Source of the DNA: Salinibacterium sp. SWN167
GTDB lineage: Bacteria > Actinomycetota > Actinomycetes > Actinomycetales > Microbacteriaceae
Direction of reading: 5' to 3'
Assembly (NCBI RefSeq): GCF_015864665.1
Contig: NZ_JADYWU010000003.1
Location: forward strand, 65,399-129,398
Length of the DNA: 64,000 bases
Position 1 is the first letter of the stretch. Each line of letters begins with the position of its first letter. Position numbers and translations under genes: made by a program. This document shows, one piece after another, positions 15,418 to 24,283 of this stretch. The notes beneath the pieces are model-generated. The model was not told where the DNA came from. It was given only the letters and a program-made list of their open reading frames with translations, and ran no database searches.

Positions 15418-15879
15418 TCACCGTTTTTGTGAATAATTATCGTAATTGTGTTCACGGTGACGACGGCGAGCGCGCTCCCGAGCCGCGGCCACACTCAGTG
15501 TCACCACCACGCCGATTGTGGCGCCAAGCGAATTCGACACAATATCGCGCACATCAGATACGCGAGAGGGAATGAACTGCTGAACCCACTCGATTCCCGA
15601 GGTCAAAACGACAGCCAGGGCGAGAGCGAGCCACCAGCGCCGCTTTCCCACCAAGAGCACGAAGAAAAGTCCGAGCGGAACAAACAACGCGATGTTCGCA
15701 ACGAATTCAAGATCATTGAAGGTGAGCCACTGGGTCGCCGAAAAACGGTCAAGAAAAACAGCGAGCTGCCAGAGCGGACCATCGCGTTGGTCGGGGGCCT
15801 GCGGGCTCAACGTCAACCACGCCACAACGGCGAGATAGCTGAACGTGGCAGCGCTCAGATAAGGATGACGCCGAAACAT
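15418..15879 (-). CDS. VanZ family membrane protein
   Basis: This 153-residue protein carries the VanZ pattern: an N-terminal helix, WLTLSPQAP, the NIALFVPLG motif, and the SGIEWVQQFIPSRVSDVRDI segment before the last helix. Four membrane segments are visible. VanZ of Enterococcus gives low-level teicoplanin resistance. Most homologues, including this one, lie outside resistance clusters and have unknown roles. The C-terminal tail is very basic (ARERARRRHRE). It precedes the YhhN gene by 13 bases on the same strand, which suggests cotranscription. Confidence 0.88.
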   Translation of the reverse strand: MFRRHPYLSAATFSYLAVVAWLTLSPQAPDQRDGPLWQLAVFLDRFSATQWLTFNDLEFVANIALFVPLGLFFVLLVGKRRWWLALALAVVLTSGIEWVQQFIPSRVSDVRDIVSNSLGATIGVVVTLSVAAARERARRRHREHNYDNYSQKR

Positions 15880-15922
15880 CCACTAATCGTGCCCTACGTA
15901 CGCTCGGAAAGTGCTCGACGCG

Positions 15923-16720
15923 CTAGGAGGTCACCACAAGCTCGGTTAAGACAGAGACAAGAACCCACACTGAAAGGAAGGTGACGATGAGCGCCGTGAC
16001 GATCCAGAAGAAGCTTCGGAGGCTCGCGGCGCGAACATCATGATGGATGCGCACAAAAGCGCGCGTCAGGTTGCGTGACTTCTGCGCCGCCTGCTGCGGG
16101 TGCGGCCACGTTGTGCTTGCTTCAGCCGCAGTGGAGAGCGTGGCGACCTCTTCCCCCGTGAATAGTGCCGGCGCACTCGCAAGCCATTGCTCAAGCTGCA
16201 TCGAGGTGAGGATCTGAACGTCAGCCGGAATCGCGAGCATCGAAACTTTCACCGGCTCGACCATGACAAGCACCGCAATGACGTCGACATCGCGCCCCAG
16301 CGCCGTCGAGAGCGCCGCAGCGACTGCACGAGCGGCAGTCCGAGCGGTAACGATGGCTGTGCTCACGCTTCGCGCGACGATCAGCTCGTCGCCGTTCACG
16401 GCAACATCGTCGCCCTGACAGTTCACGACAGTCACGGCGAAGACGCCCGCACGCCCGACAGCAAAGTGGTCGAGCGAGGTGTCACCGAGTGGAACTCCGT
16501 GGAGTACGTCCCAGCTGTGCCCAAGCCGATCAAGGATGGAACCGACGAGAAGCTCCCCGACTGCCCCACGATACTGAGCGCGGCTTTGCTTCGTCAGCGG
16601 TGAGATACCAAACAAGCGCGCCACAGCACGTCGAGGCGCACGACGAGATTGCGCCTCTACGACGGCGGCCATGGCTGACTGTCCGGCGATCCGGCCGCGA
16701 AGATCATGATTCTGCGGCAC
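15923..16720 (-). CDS. Degenerate NERD-fold membrane protein (copy B)
   Basis: This 265-residue protein shares its layout with the protein at 11917-12750. It has a GAVGELLVGSILDRLG helix, SLDHFAVGRAGVFAVTVVN, a region ending in a basic amphipathic helix, and a C-terminal membrane segment (IVTALIVTFLSVWVLVSVL). The first Asp of the NERD nuclease motif is kept (LDHF), but the Glu-x-Lys pair is replaced by VTVV, so nuclease activity is unlikely. I chose GTG 16720 because GGAGGT sits 4 bases upstream. A TTG 12 bases earlier is also open. The two copies flank the marP region. The function is unknown. Confidence 0.65.
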   Translation of the reverse strand: MPQNHDLRGRIAGQSAMAAVVEAQSRRAPRRAVARLFGISPLTKQSRAQYRGAVGELLVGSILDRLGHSWDVLHGVPLGDTSLDHFAVGRAGVFAVTVVNCQGDDVAVNGDELIVARSVSTAIVTARTAARAVAAALSTALGRDVDVIAVLVMVEPVKVSMLAIPADVQILTSMQLEQWLASAPALFTGEEVATLSTAAEASTTWPHPQQAAQKSRNLTRAFVRIHHDVRAASLRSFFWIVTALIVTFLSVWVLVSVLTELVVTS

Positions 16721-16768
16721 GCAGACCTCCAACTCTCACATGCGTAGAAAAGCATGCAGAAATACGTT

Positions 16769-16796
16769 GGGCCGGAGGCTCCCCCGCCTCCGGCCC
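16769..16796 (-). terminator. GC-rich hairpin upstream of NERD-like copy B
   Basis: GGGCCGGAGGC (16769-16779) pairs perfectly with GCCTCCGGCCC (16786-16796) around a 6-base loop. There is no T run. It may back up the helD terminator 90 bases upstream, or protect an mRNA end. Confidence 0.55.
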
Positions 16797-16887
16797 GACT
16801 CGTGGCGAAGAATCGCTCCCGAGTGAAGGTTCCTCCCCCGAGGAATAACTTCTAGATACATACTGCCGAACCTGTGAATCTGCCGAA

Positions 16888-16919
16888 ACCCCCACTATTG
16901 GGCATACCCGAGTGGGGGT
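16888..16919 (-). terminator. Terminator of helD
   Basis: ACCCCCACT (16888-16896) and AGTGGGGGT (16911-16919) form a perfect 9-bp stem. On the minus strand it is followed by TTT, about 20 bases after the helD stop. Confidence 0.75.
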
Positions 16920-16938
16920 CAACTACTCTGACCACCCT

Positions 16939-19209
16939 CTATGACGGTTCGGGAATACCTTCCGGAAGCCCCTCGGCCGCGACGATGGCGAGGCGTTGAG
17001 TTGGCCGCGTCATGGCGACATACAGCGCCGCAGCACCGCGAGAAATCTCTTCGACGATGCGTTGTGGCTCGACCACAATCACAGAGTCAAACTCGAGCCC
17101 CTTCGACTCGCGCGGCGTTAGCACCGCGATGGACTTGTTGAGCCCAGCGGCACCCTCCCCAACCTCGCCGGCGAAGGACTGCTGCAGAGCATCTACGATG
17201 CTGGCCGTCAGAGAATCACTAACGATCACCGCGATGGTGCCGTCGCTCGAAATAGCACGATCAGCCGTCACTGCGGCGCTGACTCGTGCGCCTCGCTGTT
17301 CCGGGGTCGTGACGGTGACGGCCACGGGCCATTCACTGTGACGGACCGCCCGCGATGGCGTGATGGACACGTTGTGGGCAACCGCCACCGCCTCGGCAAC
17401 CGCAACAATCTGGGATGGTGTGCGGTAGTTAACCGTGAGCTCTTCGAGACGCCAGTGCTCACCGACGTCAGCCGACAACGCAGCTCCCCAACTCGAGGTG
17501 GCCGCAGCAGCACTCGCCTGGGCGATATCGCCGACAATCGTGAAGGACTTCAGCGGATTGCGACGCGCCAGCAGCTTCCACTGCATCGGCGATAATTCTT
17601 GAGCCTCATCAACCACGATGTGACCGTAGGTCCACGACCGGTCAGCGGATGCCAGCTCTGCCGTCGTTGATCGCTCAACACTTGCCTCGAAGCCCTCGGC
17701 CAGCGTCTCCGCATCGATCATGCCGTCAACGCCCATGTTGCGAATAGCGGCCGTTGCGTTCTCCACGTCGCGTTTGCGTTGCTGCTTGCGCTCGTGCTCT
17801 GCCGCCGTGTGGGCCACATCGACTTCACCGAGCAGTTCGGCGGCTTCATCGAGCAAAGCAACATCGCTGATGGTGAATGCAGCGTCTCGCTCGCGGCGCA
17901 ACAGTTCGCGCTGCTCGGGCGTCCAGTGGTGCGTGAGGCTCTTCAACCAACCAGGTCGGGCATAGAGGTCGTTGATAAGTTTCTGGGGCGTCAACGGCAT
18001 CCACGCAGTATTGAGCGCAACCTTGACGTCGTGGGCGGTGCGAATATCTTCGCGCAGCCACTTCTGGTCAGCGTCGTCGATCGTGTTGCCGTGGGCCCGC
18101 AACTGGTCGGCGAGCAATCGACTAATGCCTGCGATCGCCGCCTTATTGAAAATCACTCGTGCAAGGTTGTGCGGCTTGTGGGAATCCCACGCTTTCTGCA
18201 TGGCTGACCGCAGAAGCTCGGCAGGCACATCCAGAATCTCACCGTTGATCTCCATGCGCTGCGTCTCAGTCGGAACTACCCGACGCGAGCGAACGGCACG
18301 CTTGATGAGCGCCGCCATCTCGAGGGAGCCCTTCAACTGGGCCACTGCCGCATCATCATCATGGCGCGCATCGGCGCCCGGATAGAGCTGCCCCAGGCTC
18401 GCCAAGACCACCCCCGTCTCGCCGAGCGAAGGCAGCACGGCCTCGATGTAACGAACGAACGCGCGCGACGGTCCGACGATGAGCACTCCGGATGCCGAGA
18501 GGCGTTCACGGTGCGAGTACAGCAAGAAAGCGGCGCGGTGCAGCGCGACGGCCGTTTTTCCGGTGCCGGGTCCACCCTGCACGACGAGCGCGCCGCGAAG
18601 TTCGGAGCGGATGATCGCATCCTGCTCAGCCTGAATGGTCGCGACAATGTCGCCCATGCGTCCGGTGCGCTCTGCCGTGAGACTTGCCATGAGGGCTGCT
18701 TCACCCTGGAGGGATGCCGCATCGGTTTCAAGGAGTTGGGAGTCAAAGATCTCGTCGTCGATGCGCACGATATCTCGACCTTTGCTTTGCAGGTGCCGGC
18801 GGGCTCTCGCCCCCAGTGGCGTCGCGGCCGTGGCCTGATAGAAAGCTCGCGCTTGAGGAACCCGCCAGTCGAGCAGGAGCGAGCGCTGATCCTCGTCCCG
18901 CAATCCGATGCGGCCGATGTACCGCACGGGGCGCTCAATAGCACTGTCGCTCTCCGCGTCGGTCTCGGTCTCGATCTCGAGTTCAAGGCGACCGAAGGCG
19001 AGCCGCTCATCGATTTCGCGCAACTGGCCGATTCGGTCTTCGTAGATGCGGGCGAAAGCGTCGCGCTCTGAACGGTTCTGGTGGGTGCCACCTGGCGCAC
19101 TCCGGCGCACTGATTCGAGTTGCTCCTGAGCCGCATCTCTCAGGGCGTCGAGCCGCCGGTAGAGGCCGTGGACATAGTCCCGCTCGCGTTCAAGCTCACT
19201 CGATGACAT
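16939..19209 (-). CDS. helD: HelD-like RNA polymerase recycling helicase
   Basis: This 756-residue UvrD/Rep-superfamily ATPase matches actinobacterial HelD. The N-terminus is a coiled-coil arm (ERERDYVHGLYRRLDALRDA). Then come DWRVPQARAFYQATAATP, Walker A GGPGTGKTAVALHRAA near residues 212-227, the motif II region VVDEAQELSPMQWKLL, GDIAQ, and motif VI ALYVAMTRPTQRL. HelD removes RNA polymerase from stalled complexes, and some actinobacterial forms (HelR) protect against rifamycins. I chose ATG 19209 because GAGAGGA is 6 bases upstream. Two hairpins follow the gene. An 11-bp inverted repeat lies in its promoter region. Whether it is HelD or HelR type cannot be settled here. Confidence 0.88.
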   Translation of the reverse strand: MSSSELERERDYVHGLYRRLDALRDAAQEQLESVRRSAPGGTHQNRSERDAFARIYEDRIGQLREIDERLAFGRLELEIETETDAESDSAIERPVRYIGRIGLRDEDQRSLLLDWRVPQARAFYQATAATPLGARARRHLQSKGRDIVRIDDEIFDSQLLETDAASLQGEAALMASLTAERTGRMGDIVATIQAEQDAIIRSELRGALVVQGGPGTGKTAVALHRAAFLLYSHRERLSASGVLIVGPSRAFVRYIEAVLPSLGETGVVLASLGQLYPGADARHDDDAAVAQLKGSLEMAALIKRAVRSRRVVPTETQRMEINGEILDVPAELLRSAMQKAWDSHKPHNLARVIFNKAAIAGISRLLADQLRAHGNTIDDADQKWLREDIRTAHDVKVALNTAWMPLTPQKLINDLYARPGWLKSLTHHWTPEQRELLRRERDAAFTISDVALLDEAAELLGEVDVAHTAAEHERKQQRKRDVENATAAIRNMGVDGMIDAETLAEGFEASVERSTTAELASADRSWTYGHIVVDEAQELSPMQWKLLARRNPLKSFTIVGDIAQASAAAATSSWGAALSADVGEHWRLEELTVNYRTPSQIVAVAEAVAVAHNVSITPSRAVRHSEWPVAVTVTTPEQRGARVSAAVTADRAISSDGTIAVIVSDSLTASIVDALQQSFAGEVGEGAAGLNKSIAVLTPRESKGLEFDSVIVVEPQRIVEEISRGAAALYVAMTRPTQRLAIVAAEGLPEGIPEPS

Positions 19210-19319
19210 CAGCCGTCCTCTCCAAATTGCGACGTCCAATCGTACGCGCTTTTTGACTATGAATTCGCCGCTTAACTCTTGCGCTCAGCGAAACTCAGTG
19301 GCAATCTAAAAGCAGTTAA

Positions 19320-19369
19320 ACTCATCGCCCTCTAGGTCGCAGGCAGTGCCGCACCAGCGGGCGATGAGT
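19320..19369. promoter_or_regulatory. Long-spaced inverted repeat upstream of helD
   Basis: ACTCATCGCCC (19320-19330) and GGGCGATGAGT (19359-19369) are perfect inverted copies with a 28-base spacer. They lie between the divergent helD and the DUF3137-like gene. It could be an operator pair or a leader RNA hairpin. I see no close match to the rifamycin-associated element as I remember it. Confidence 0.5.
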
Positions 19370-19436
19370 CTGTTAAGGGGTAGAGACCGCGCTGATCACC
19401 CCCAAACGGAGACTGCAGCAACCATCCCCCAGCCCT

Positions 19437-19442
19437 TACGAT
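19437..19442 (+). promoter_or_regulatory. Candidate -10 box, leaderless DUF3137-like gene
   Basis: TACGAT is followed by exactly 6 bases (gggcgg) and the ATG at 19449. Confidence 0.5.
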
Positions 19443-19448
19443 GGGCGG

Positions 19449-20525
19449 ATGCTTCGCTCTATCGACTATTCCGGGTTGATCTATCCTGTGACCCCTCACG
19501 CTGTCGCAGAGTTCAAAGCCAACCGCCGCGGACTATTCGGCTATTCGCAGGCGCACCTTGTGGGCAGAGTGCTGATGGTGGGTTTCATCATCGTTGCGTT
19601 CATCTCCTTCGCCGGCGTCCCATTCGCTCTGATCGTTGCGCATGATTTTCGCAGCGCAGCGCAGACAGGCAACATCGCCCAGGTCGCCCCGATGCTCATC
19701 ATCGCCGGCCTCGTCATTGCTGTTGCCGCGGGCGCGCTCTTCACCGTGGTGCGGGCATGGCGAAAAGACGGCGGACCGTGGAAGCGGTTCTACCGGATGA
19801 ATAAGTTCGCCGAGGACAACGATCTAGCGTTTTCACCCAAAGATCTGGGCGCCGAGTATCCCGGCCTGATTTTTGGACAGGGCGGCAATCAGTCGATTCG
19901 TGATCGATTCCGCAGCGCAAGCGGCCGAGCACTCGACTACGGAAACTACCAGTACACCACCGGCTCAGGGAAGAACCGTCGCACCTACGACTGGGGATTT
20001 TTGGCCTTCGAACTCGACCGCGCCCTGCCCCACATGGTGCTCGACGCCACCCGCAATAACCAATTCTTTGGCATGAGCAATCTTCCTCAGACGTTCGCGA
20101 AGAATCAGGTCCTCACGCTCGAGGGCGATTTCAATTCACACTTCACCCTCTATTGCCCGCGCGAGTACGAACGTGACGCTCTATACATTTTCACGCCCGA
20201 CCTTATGGCGCTGCTGATCGACAACGTGGCAGCGTACGACGTGGAAGTAGTCGACAAGTGGCTATTGGTGTACTCCCCGAAACCATTTGACCTTGTAGAT
20301 CCGGCCCAGCACCGCCGCCTCCTCGGCATCGCTGACACCGTGGGCACAAAAACTGTGCGGCAATCACGTCGCTATGCCGATGAAGCAATCGGCGACTACA
20401 ACGTCAACCTCGTGGCTCCCCGCGGTCAACGTCTCAAGGCCGGCATCCCCGCAGCCACGCTCGTGATGGTCGCGCTCTTCGCGGCAGTGTGGGGCATCCC
20501 TTTCGTGCTCGGGATGTTCACCTAA
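19449..20525 (+). CDS. DUF3137-like membrane protein
   Basis: This 358-residue protein has two N-terminal membrane segments (near residues 38-63 and 78-100), a large soluble domain, and a C-terminal membrane segment (AATLVMVALFAAVWGIPFVLG). The soluble domain contains HFTLYCPREYERDALYIFTP and a preceding strand-rich section, which resembles DUF3137-type proteins. Their function is unknown. The start is probably leaderless. Its neighbours, divergent helD and convergent prsW, give no functional hint. The family assignment is from memory of the conserved CPREYERDALYIFTPD pattern and should be treated as tentative. Confidence 0.6.
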   Translation: MLRSIDYSGLIYPVTPHAVAEFKANRRGLFGYSQAHLVGRVLMVGFIIVAFISFAGVPFALIVAHDFRSAAQTGNIAQVAPMLIIAGLVIAVAAGALFTVVRAWRKDGGPWKRFYRMNKFAEDNDLAFSPKDLGAEYPGLIFGQGGNQSIRDRFRSASGRALDYGNYQYTTGSGKNRRTYDWGFLAFELDRALPHMVLDATRNNQFFGMSNLPQTFAKNQVLTLEGDFNSHFTLYCPREYERDALYIFTPDLMALLIDNVAAYDVEVVDKWLLVYSPKPFDLVDPAQHRRLLGIADTVGTKTVRQSRRYADEAIGDYNVNLVAPRGQRLKAGIPAATLVMVALFAAVWGIPFVLGMFT

Positions 20526-20563
20526 CGCCGCCGAGGTCGAGTTTGGGCGTAGCGATCAGAACC

Positions 20564-21802
20564 TTACGGTCGCGGCGCACCCGTGAGCGCGTGGCGTGCT
20601 TCGACGATTGCACCGAGCAATACTGCTTCGTCAGCGATTGCCCCGATCCGATCCCGTCCGGTGATGATGCGTTGGCGAGCGAAAGCGAGCCGAGTGGCCT
20701 CTTGGATGTATACCTTCATCGTGGCGCGCTTGTTGTGTTGCGCCGCCCACGTCAGGGCCCGTCGACGTCCCTGGGAAGTCGCGAGAACCGGCACCTCATC
20801 CTGATTGAACCAGCCAGCATTCGCGTATTCGGTGAGTCGCTCGAAAGTCATGCGCTCTTCTTGGCGGCGCAGGTACACCACGATGATGATGGCGATCACG
20901 AAGAGCGGCACCTGCACGATGGCGTAGTAACCGAAGAAGTCGCTCACAAAGAAGAGGGCGCCATTCCAGAGGGCGTGCAACGCGATCGCGAGGCCGAGGC
21001 CTGCGGCAAAGACACCGACGCTGCGGGCGTTACTTGTCGATCGCACAGCAAAGCCCAATGCGATACCGGTGCAGGCCGTGAACATGACGTGCGCGAACGG
21101 TGACATGAGCCCGCGGATGAGGAACACCTGCAGGATGCCTGTGCTGTTATCCCCAGCGCTGAGCAGTTCGGAACCGAAATAGAGAATGTTCTCAGTGAAA
21201 GCGAAACCGCCCGCGATCCACGCTGCGTACACGAGGCCATCGACCGGACCATCGAAGTGGCGTCGCGCGACCCAGAAGATCACCAGAATGCCGAGCGCCT
21301 TGCCCGCTTCTTCAACGATGGGCGCTTGAATCGCTGCCGAGAAGAATTCGTAGCCGGGGCCGGGGCCTCCGAGAGAGTTGATTACGTTGTCGATCTCGGC
21401 TCCCACGATGAGTGCGAGCAACACCGCAACGCCGGCGCCCCAGAGAAAGGCAAACACCACGGCGAGCCGAGGCTCCGGCTCCCAACGGTCGATCCAGCGC
21501 ACCGCGAAAAACACGACAGCAAGCGGGACTACGGCCAGCACTCCCCCGATAGCGAAGGCATCAGTCCCGATGCCCGAAATTACGTAGACGACAACGAAGA
21601 GAAGAACGAACGAGAGTGCGATGACTCCCAAGATTCCCAGAATAAGCAGGCCTGGTCCCCGAGGCTGAGGCACATGCGGAGGCAAGTGGTGTTGGCGCGC
21701 CTGATCGGCGATCTCGGCGGAGGCCGCCGTCGGGTGCGGTGCTGATCGTCCAGAAGATGCGGTGAAATCGGGAGTCGCAGAAGCAGAATGGCTCTCGGTC
21801 AT
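20564..21802 (-). CDS. prsW: PrsW family intramembrane metalloprotease
   Basis: This 412-residue protein has a Ser/Ala-rich N-terminus and about eight membrane segments. The PrsW motifs are visible: PIVEEAGKALGILVI, GFAFTENILYF, FAHVMFTACTGIALG and ALHALWNGALFF. The two Glu and His residues are expected to bind zinc. In Bacillus, PrsW cleaves the anti-sigma factor RsiW. Here an RskA-type anti-sigma factor lies 14 kb away, but no direct link can be shown. The ATG at 21802 lies 7 bases after TAGTCT with no Shine-Dalgarno sequence. The C-terminal region after the last helix is helical and basic. Confidence 0.88.
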   Translation of the reverse strand: MTESHSASATPDFTASSGRSAPHPTAASAEIADQARQHHLPPHVPQPRGPGLLILGILGVIALSFVLLFVVVYVISGIGTDAFAIGGVLAVVPLAVVFFAVRWIDRWEPEPRLAVVFAFLWGAGVAVLLALIVGAEIDNVINSLGGPGPGYEFFSAAIQAPIVEEAGKALGILVIFWVARRHFDGPVDGLVYAAWIAGGFAFTENILYFGSELLSAGDNSTGILQVFLIRGLMSPFAHVMFTACTGIALGFAVRSTSNARSVGVFAAGLGLAIALHALWNGALFFVSDFFGYYAIVQVPLFVIAIIIVVYLRRQEERMTFERLTEYANAGWFNQDEVPVLATSQGRRRALTWAAQHNKRATMKVYIQEATRLAFARQRIITGRDRIGAIADEAVLLGAIVEARHALTGAPRP

Positions 21803-21809
21803 GTCAACG

Positions 21810-21815
21810 AGACTA
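21810..21815 (-). promoter_or_regulatory. Candidate -10 box, leaderless prsW
   Basis: Minus-strand TAGTCT is followed by 7 bases and the ATG at 21802. Confidence 0.45.
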
Positions 21816-21845
21816 GCGTGAAGGCGGCACCCCGCCGTGTCGCCG

Positions 21846-22709
21846 CTACTCTGCTTCTTGCTGCTCGCGCAGAATGCTAAGCGCGCGAGTGACTCGATCG
21901 CCGAGCCCGGCGACGCGCTTCTTGGACGAGCGCTCGGCATCCGCGATGAGGCCCATGAGCTCGCCTCGATAGACATCGTGAGTCGACCGCACTGATGCTC
22001 TGAGACCGAGCGAGGCTTGGGCCGCGATGACGCCGATAACGCAACTCGCGATTAGAGCAAGCACCGCGACAACGACCGCCCAGCCCGGCGAGGACTCCGC
22101 GGCAACCTCACTAGCCGAAGCAACCACCAGTACGAGAGCAAGAACGGGGGCGATTAGGCGATAGGGGGTGCGCACGCTCAGCTGCAGCGCCGCAGCGATG
22201 GTGGTGGCATCCGTGTTCAATCGACCGCGTGATGCGCTGTCGATGGCGTTAACACGAGCGCGAAACTCCTCAACCTGGTCTTGATGGATGCGCAGCCCCG
22301 CCGACTCGATGAGTTCGTCGCGCACAAGACGGTAGCTGTCGGCGGGCGGCCGAACGATGACTACCGCGATAATTGCCACGATCGTGACCGCTACCACTAC
22401 CGTGCTGAGCGCGATAAGGATGGCCGCGGGTGCCTGCGCTGGCTCGGCAAAGAACAGTCGGGTGCTCCAGTCGGCCGCAATCGTGAGCGCGACAATCCCC
22501 AGCCCCGCCGTCGGCACGATCCACGCGACCGGATGTAAACGCAGTCGGGTGCGAACTCCGCGCGCGAGGCGGAGGTCATCGAAGCGGGCGGTGGCGTAGT
22601 CAGCGAGTTGCGCCGAGAACGCAATAAGCCACAGTGCTGCCACAACGGTAAGAGCTGTCCACGAAGATTCCACGGTGCGACTGTAGTCGTTCACGCTCCC
22701 CTTGCGCAT
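21846..22709 (-). CDS. Four-segment membrane protein of unknown function
   Basis: This protein of about 287 residues has two hydrophobic segments near the N-terminus (ALTVVAALWLIAFSAQLADY and WIVPTAGLGIVALTIAADW), a third near TVVVAVTIVAIIAVVIV, and two more around LIAPVLALVLVVASASEV and WAVVVAVLALIASCVIGVIA. A charged C-terminal tail of about 50 residues follows (AERSSKKRVAGLGDRVTRAL). I do not recognise a family. The ATG at 22709 is used. A GTG two codons earlier and another GTG at about 22694 are alternatives. It lies 43 bases upstream of the prsW start on the same strand order, and is divergent from the Ada-AlkA gene. Confidence 0.55.
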   Translation of the reverse strand: MRKGSVNDYSRTVESSWTALTVVAALWLIAFSAQLADYATARFDDLRLARGVRTRLRLHPVAWIVPTAGLGIVALTIAADWSTRLFFAEPAQAPAAILIALSTVVVAVTIVAIIAVVIVRPPADSYRLVRDELIESAGLRIHQDQVEEFRARVNAIDSASRGRLNTDATTIAAALQLSVRTPYRLIAPVLALVLVVASASEVAAESSPGWAVVVAVLALIASCVIGVIAAQASLGLRASVRSTHDVYRGELMGLIADAERSSKKRVAGLGDRVTRALSILREQQEAE

Positions 22710-22798
22710 GGTCACCGGGGGCAGTCGAGGGGAAACGGTGCCGTGGTGATGTCTGATTTCCGCTGGTCGCGCGCGGCTGGGGGTGGCACAGTTAAGGC

Positions 22799-24274
22799 AT
22801 GCCCTCCCCCACGCTCAGCTTCGATGAGCAATACCGCGCCCTTTGTTCGCGGGATGCTCGCTTTGACGGTCAGTTCATCGCTGGCGTGCACTCCACCGGA
22901 ATCTATTGCCGCCCCAGTTGCCCTGCGGTCGCCCCCAAACCGCGCAATGTGCGTTTTTACCGCACCGCTGCCGCCGCCCACGAAGCAGGACTTCGCGCCT
23001 GCAAACGCTGCCAGCCGGATGCCGTTCCCGGCTCGCCCGAATGGAATCTCAACGACGACCTTGCCTCGCGCGCTATGCGACTCATCGCCGACGGTGTTGT
23101 CGAACGCGACGGCGTAGAAGGGCTATCGACACGTCTCGGCTACACAAGTCGCCACCTCACACGCGTACTCTCCGCCGAACTCGGCGCCGGTCCGCTCGCA
23201 CTCGCCCGCGCTCACCGCGCCCAAGCCGCCCGCACCTTGCTCGCCGCGACAGAGCTCAGTATTTCTGACGTTGCGTTTGCTGCCGGGTTTTCCAGCATCC
23301 GTCAGTTTAACGACACCATTCAGGCGGTGTACGAAACCACACCGAGCCAACTTCGCGCCCTTGCCCGCCGCGGGGCTGCAGCCCATCCCCACGGTGCCGT
23401 CGAACGACCGTCAGCGCTTACCCTGCGATTGCCCACTCGCCCCCCATTCGACGGCGCCGGGCTCATGACATTCTTTGCCAACCACGCCGTTGCCGGCATC
23501 GAGACTGCGACCGACACCAGCCTTGAGCGCGCGATCCGGCTTCCGGGAGGCGTCGCTCGAGTGCGGCTAGAACTCGGCGACCACGGCATCCTCTGCACAG
23601 CCCAATTGGCCACCATTTCGGATGTCGCCCCGCTCGTGGCCCGCGTGCGGCGTCTCTTCGATCTCGACGCCGATTCGCTCGCGATCGATCGCGCGCTGAG
23701 CAGCGATCCGGCGCTGGCTGACTCTGTGGCACGTGTTCCCGGAATGCGCCTCCCCGGCAGCGTCGACACCGAAGAGACCCTCTTCCGCACGCTCATCGGC
23801 CAGCAGATTTCCGTGGCTGCCGCCCGCACGGTGCATGCCCGCGTCGTGGAAGAACTGGGCAGCGACGGGCTGTTCCCCTCCGCGGCCGTGCTCGCAGCAT
23901 CCGGAGCACAGGTTCTGCGGGGTCCGGCCACGCGCGTTGCAAGCATCCTCGGGGTCGCCGAAGCCATCGCCTCGGGTGACCTCGACCTGGACGTCTCGAC
24001 CCCTGTCAACGAATTCACAGCAAAGTTGGTGGCGATGCCCGGAATCGGCCCGTGGACCGCGGGCTACATGGCGATGCGTGTGCTCGGCAACTCCGACATC
24101 ATGCTCAGCAGCGACCTCGTTGTTCGCCAAGGTGCTGGGGAGTTGGGGCTGCCCGACACCGCGAAGGCTCTCACCGAATACTCACGCCGGTGGGCGCCGT
24201 GGCGAAGCTACGCGTGCATGCACTTGTGGCGATCGAGGCCCGTGCAGGTGGAGCGAAAGGCAACGTCACCGTAG
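22799..24274 (+). CDS. Ada-type zinc/AraC plus AlkA glycosylase fusion
   Basis: This 491-residue DNA repair protein has three parts. The N-terminal Ada zinc domain (residues 1-85) keeps all four metal Cys: 37, 41, 68 and 71. An AraC-type DNA-binding domain follows (residues 90-200, with LGYTSRHLTRVLSAELG and FAAGFSSIRQFND). The C-terminal half is a 3-methyladenine DNA glycosylase II of the HhH-GPD fold with GIGPWTAGYMAM and the catalytic Asp in LSSDLVV. Methylation of one zinc Cys should make it an activator of alkylation repair genes, and it also excises damaged bases. The O6-methyltransferase domain of enteric Ada is absent. The family is often called AlkA in Actinobacteria. Confidence 0.93.
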   Translation: MPSPTLSFDEQYRALCSRDARFDGQFIAGVHSTGIYCRPSCPAVAPKPRNVRFYRTAAAAHEAGLRACKRCQPDAVPGSPEWNLNDDLASRAMRLIADGVVERDGVEGLSTRLGYTSRHLTRVLSAELGAGPLALARAHRAQAARTLLAATELSISDVAFAAGFSSIRQFNDTIQAVYETTPSQLRALARRGAAAHPHGAVERPSALTLRLPTRPPFDGAGLMTFFANHAVAGIETATDTSLERAIRLPGGVARVRLELGDHGILCTAQLATISDVAPLVARVRRLFDLDADSLAIDRALSSDPALADSVARVPGMRLPGSVDTEETLFRTLIGQQISVAAARTVHARVVEELGSDGLFPSAAVLAASGAQVLRGPATRVASILGVAEAIASGDLDLDVSTPVNEFTAKLVAMPGIGPWTAGYMAMRVLGNSDIMLSSDLVVRQGAGELGLPDTAKALTEYSRRWAPWRSYACMHLWRSRPVQVERKATSP

Positions 24275-24277
24275 GCT
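24272..24277 (+). promoter_or_regulatory. Candidate -10 box overlapping the glycosylase stop codon
   Basis: TAGGCT overlaps the TAG stop of the upstream gene and is followed by exactly 6 bases and the ATG at 24284. It predicts a separate leaderless mRNA for the repeat protein. Confidence 0.45.
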
Positions 24278-24283
24278 GGGGTC

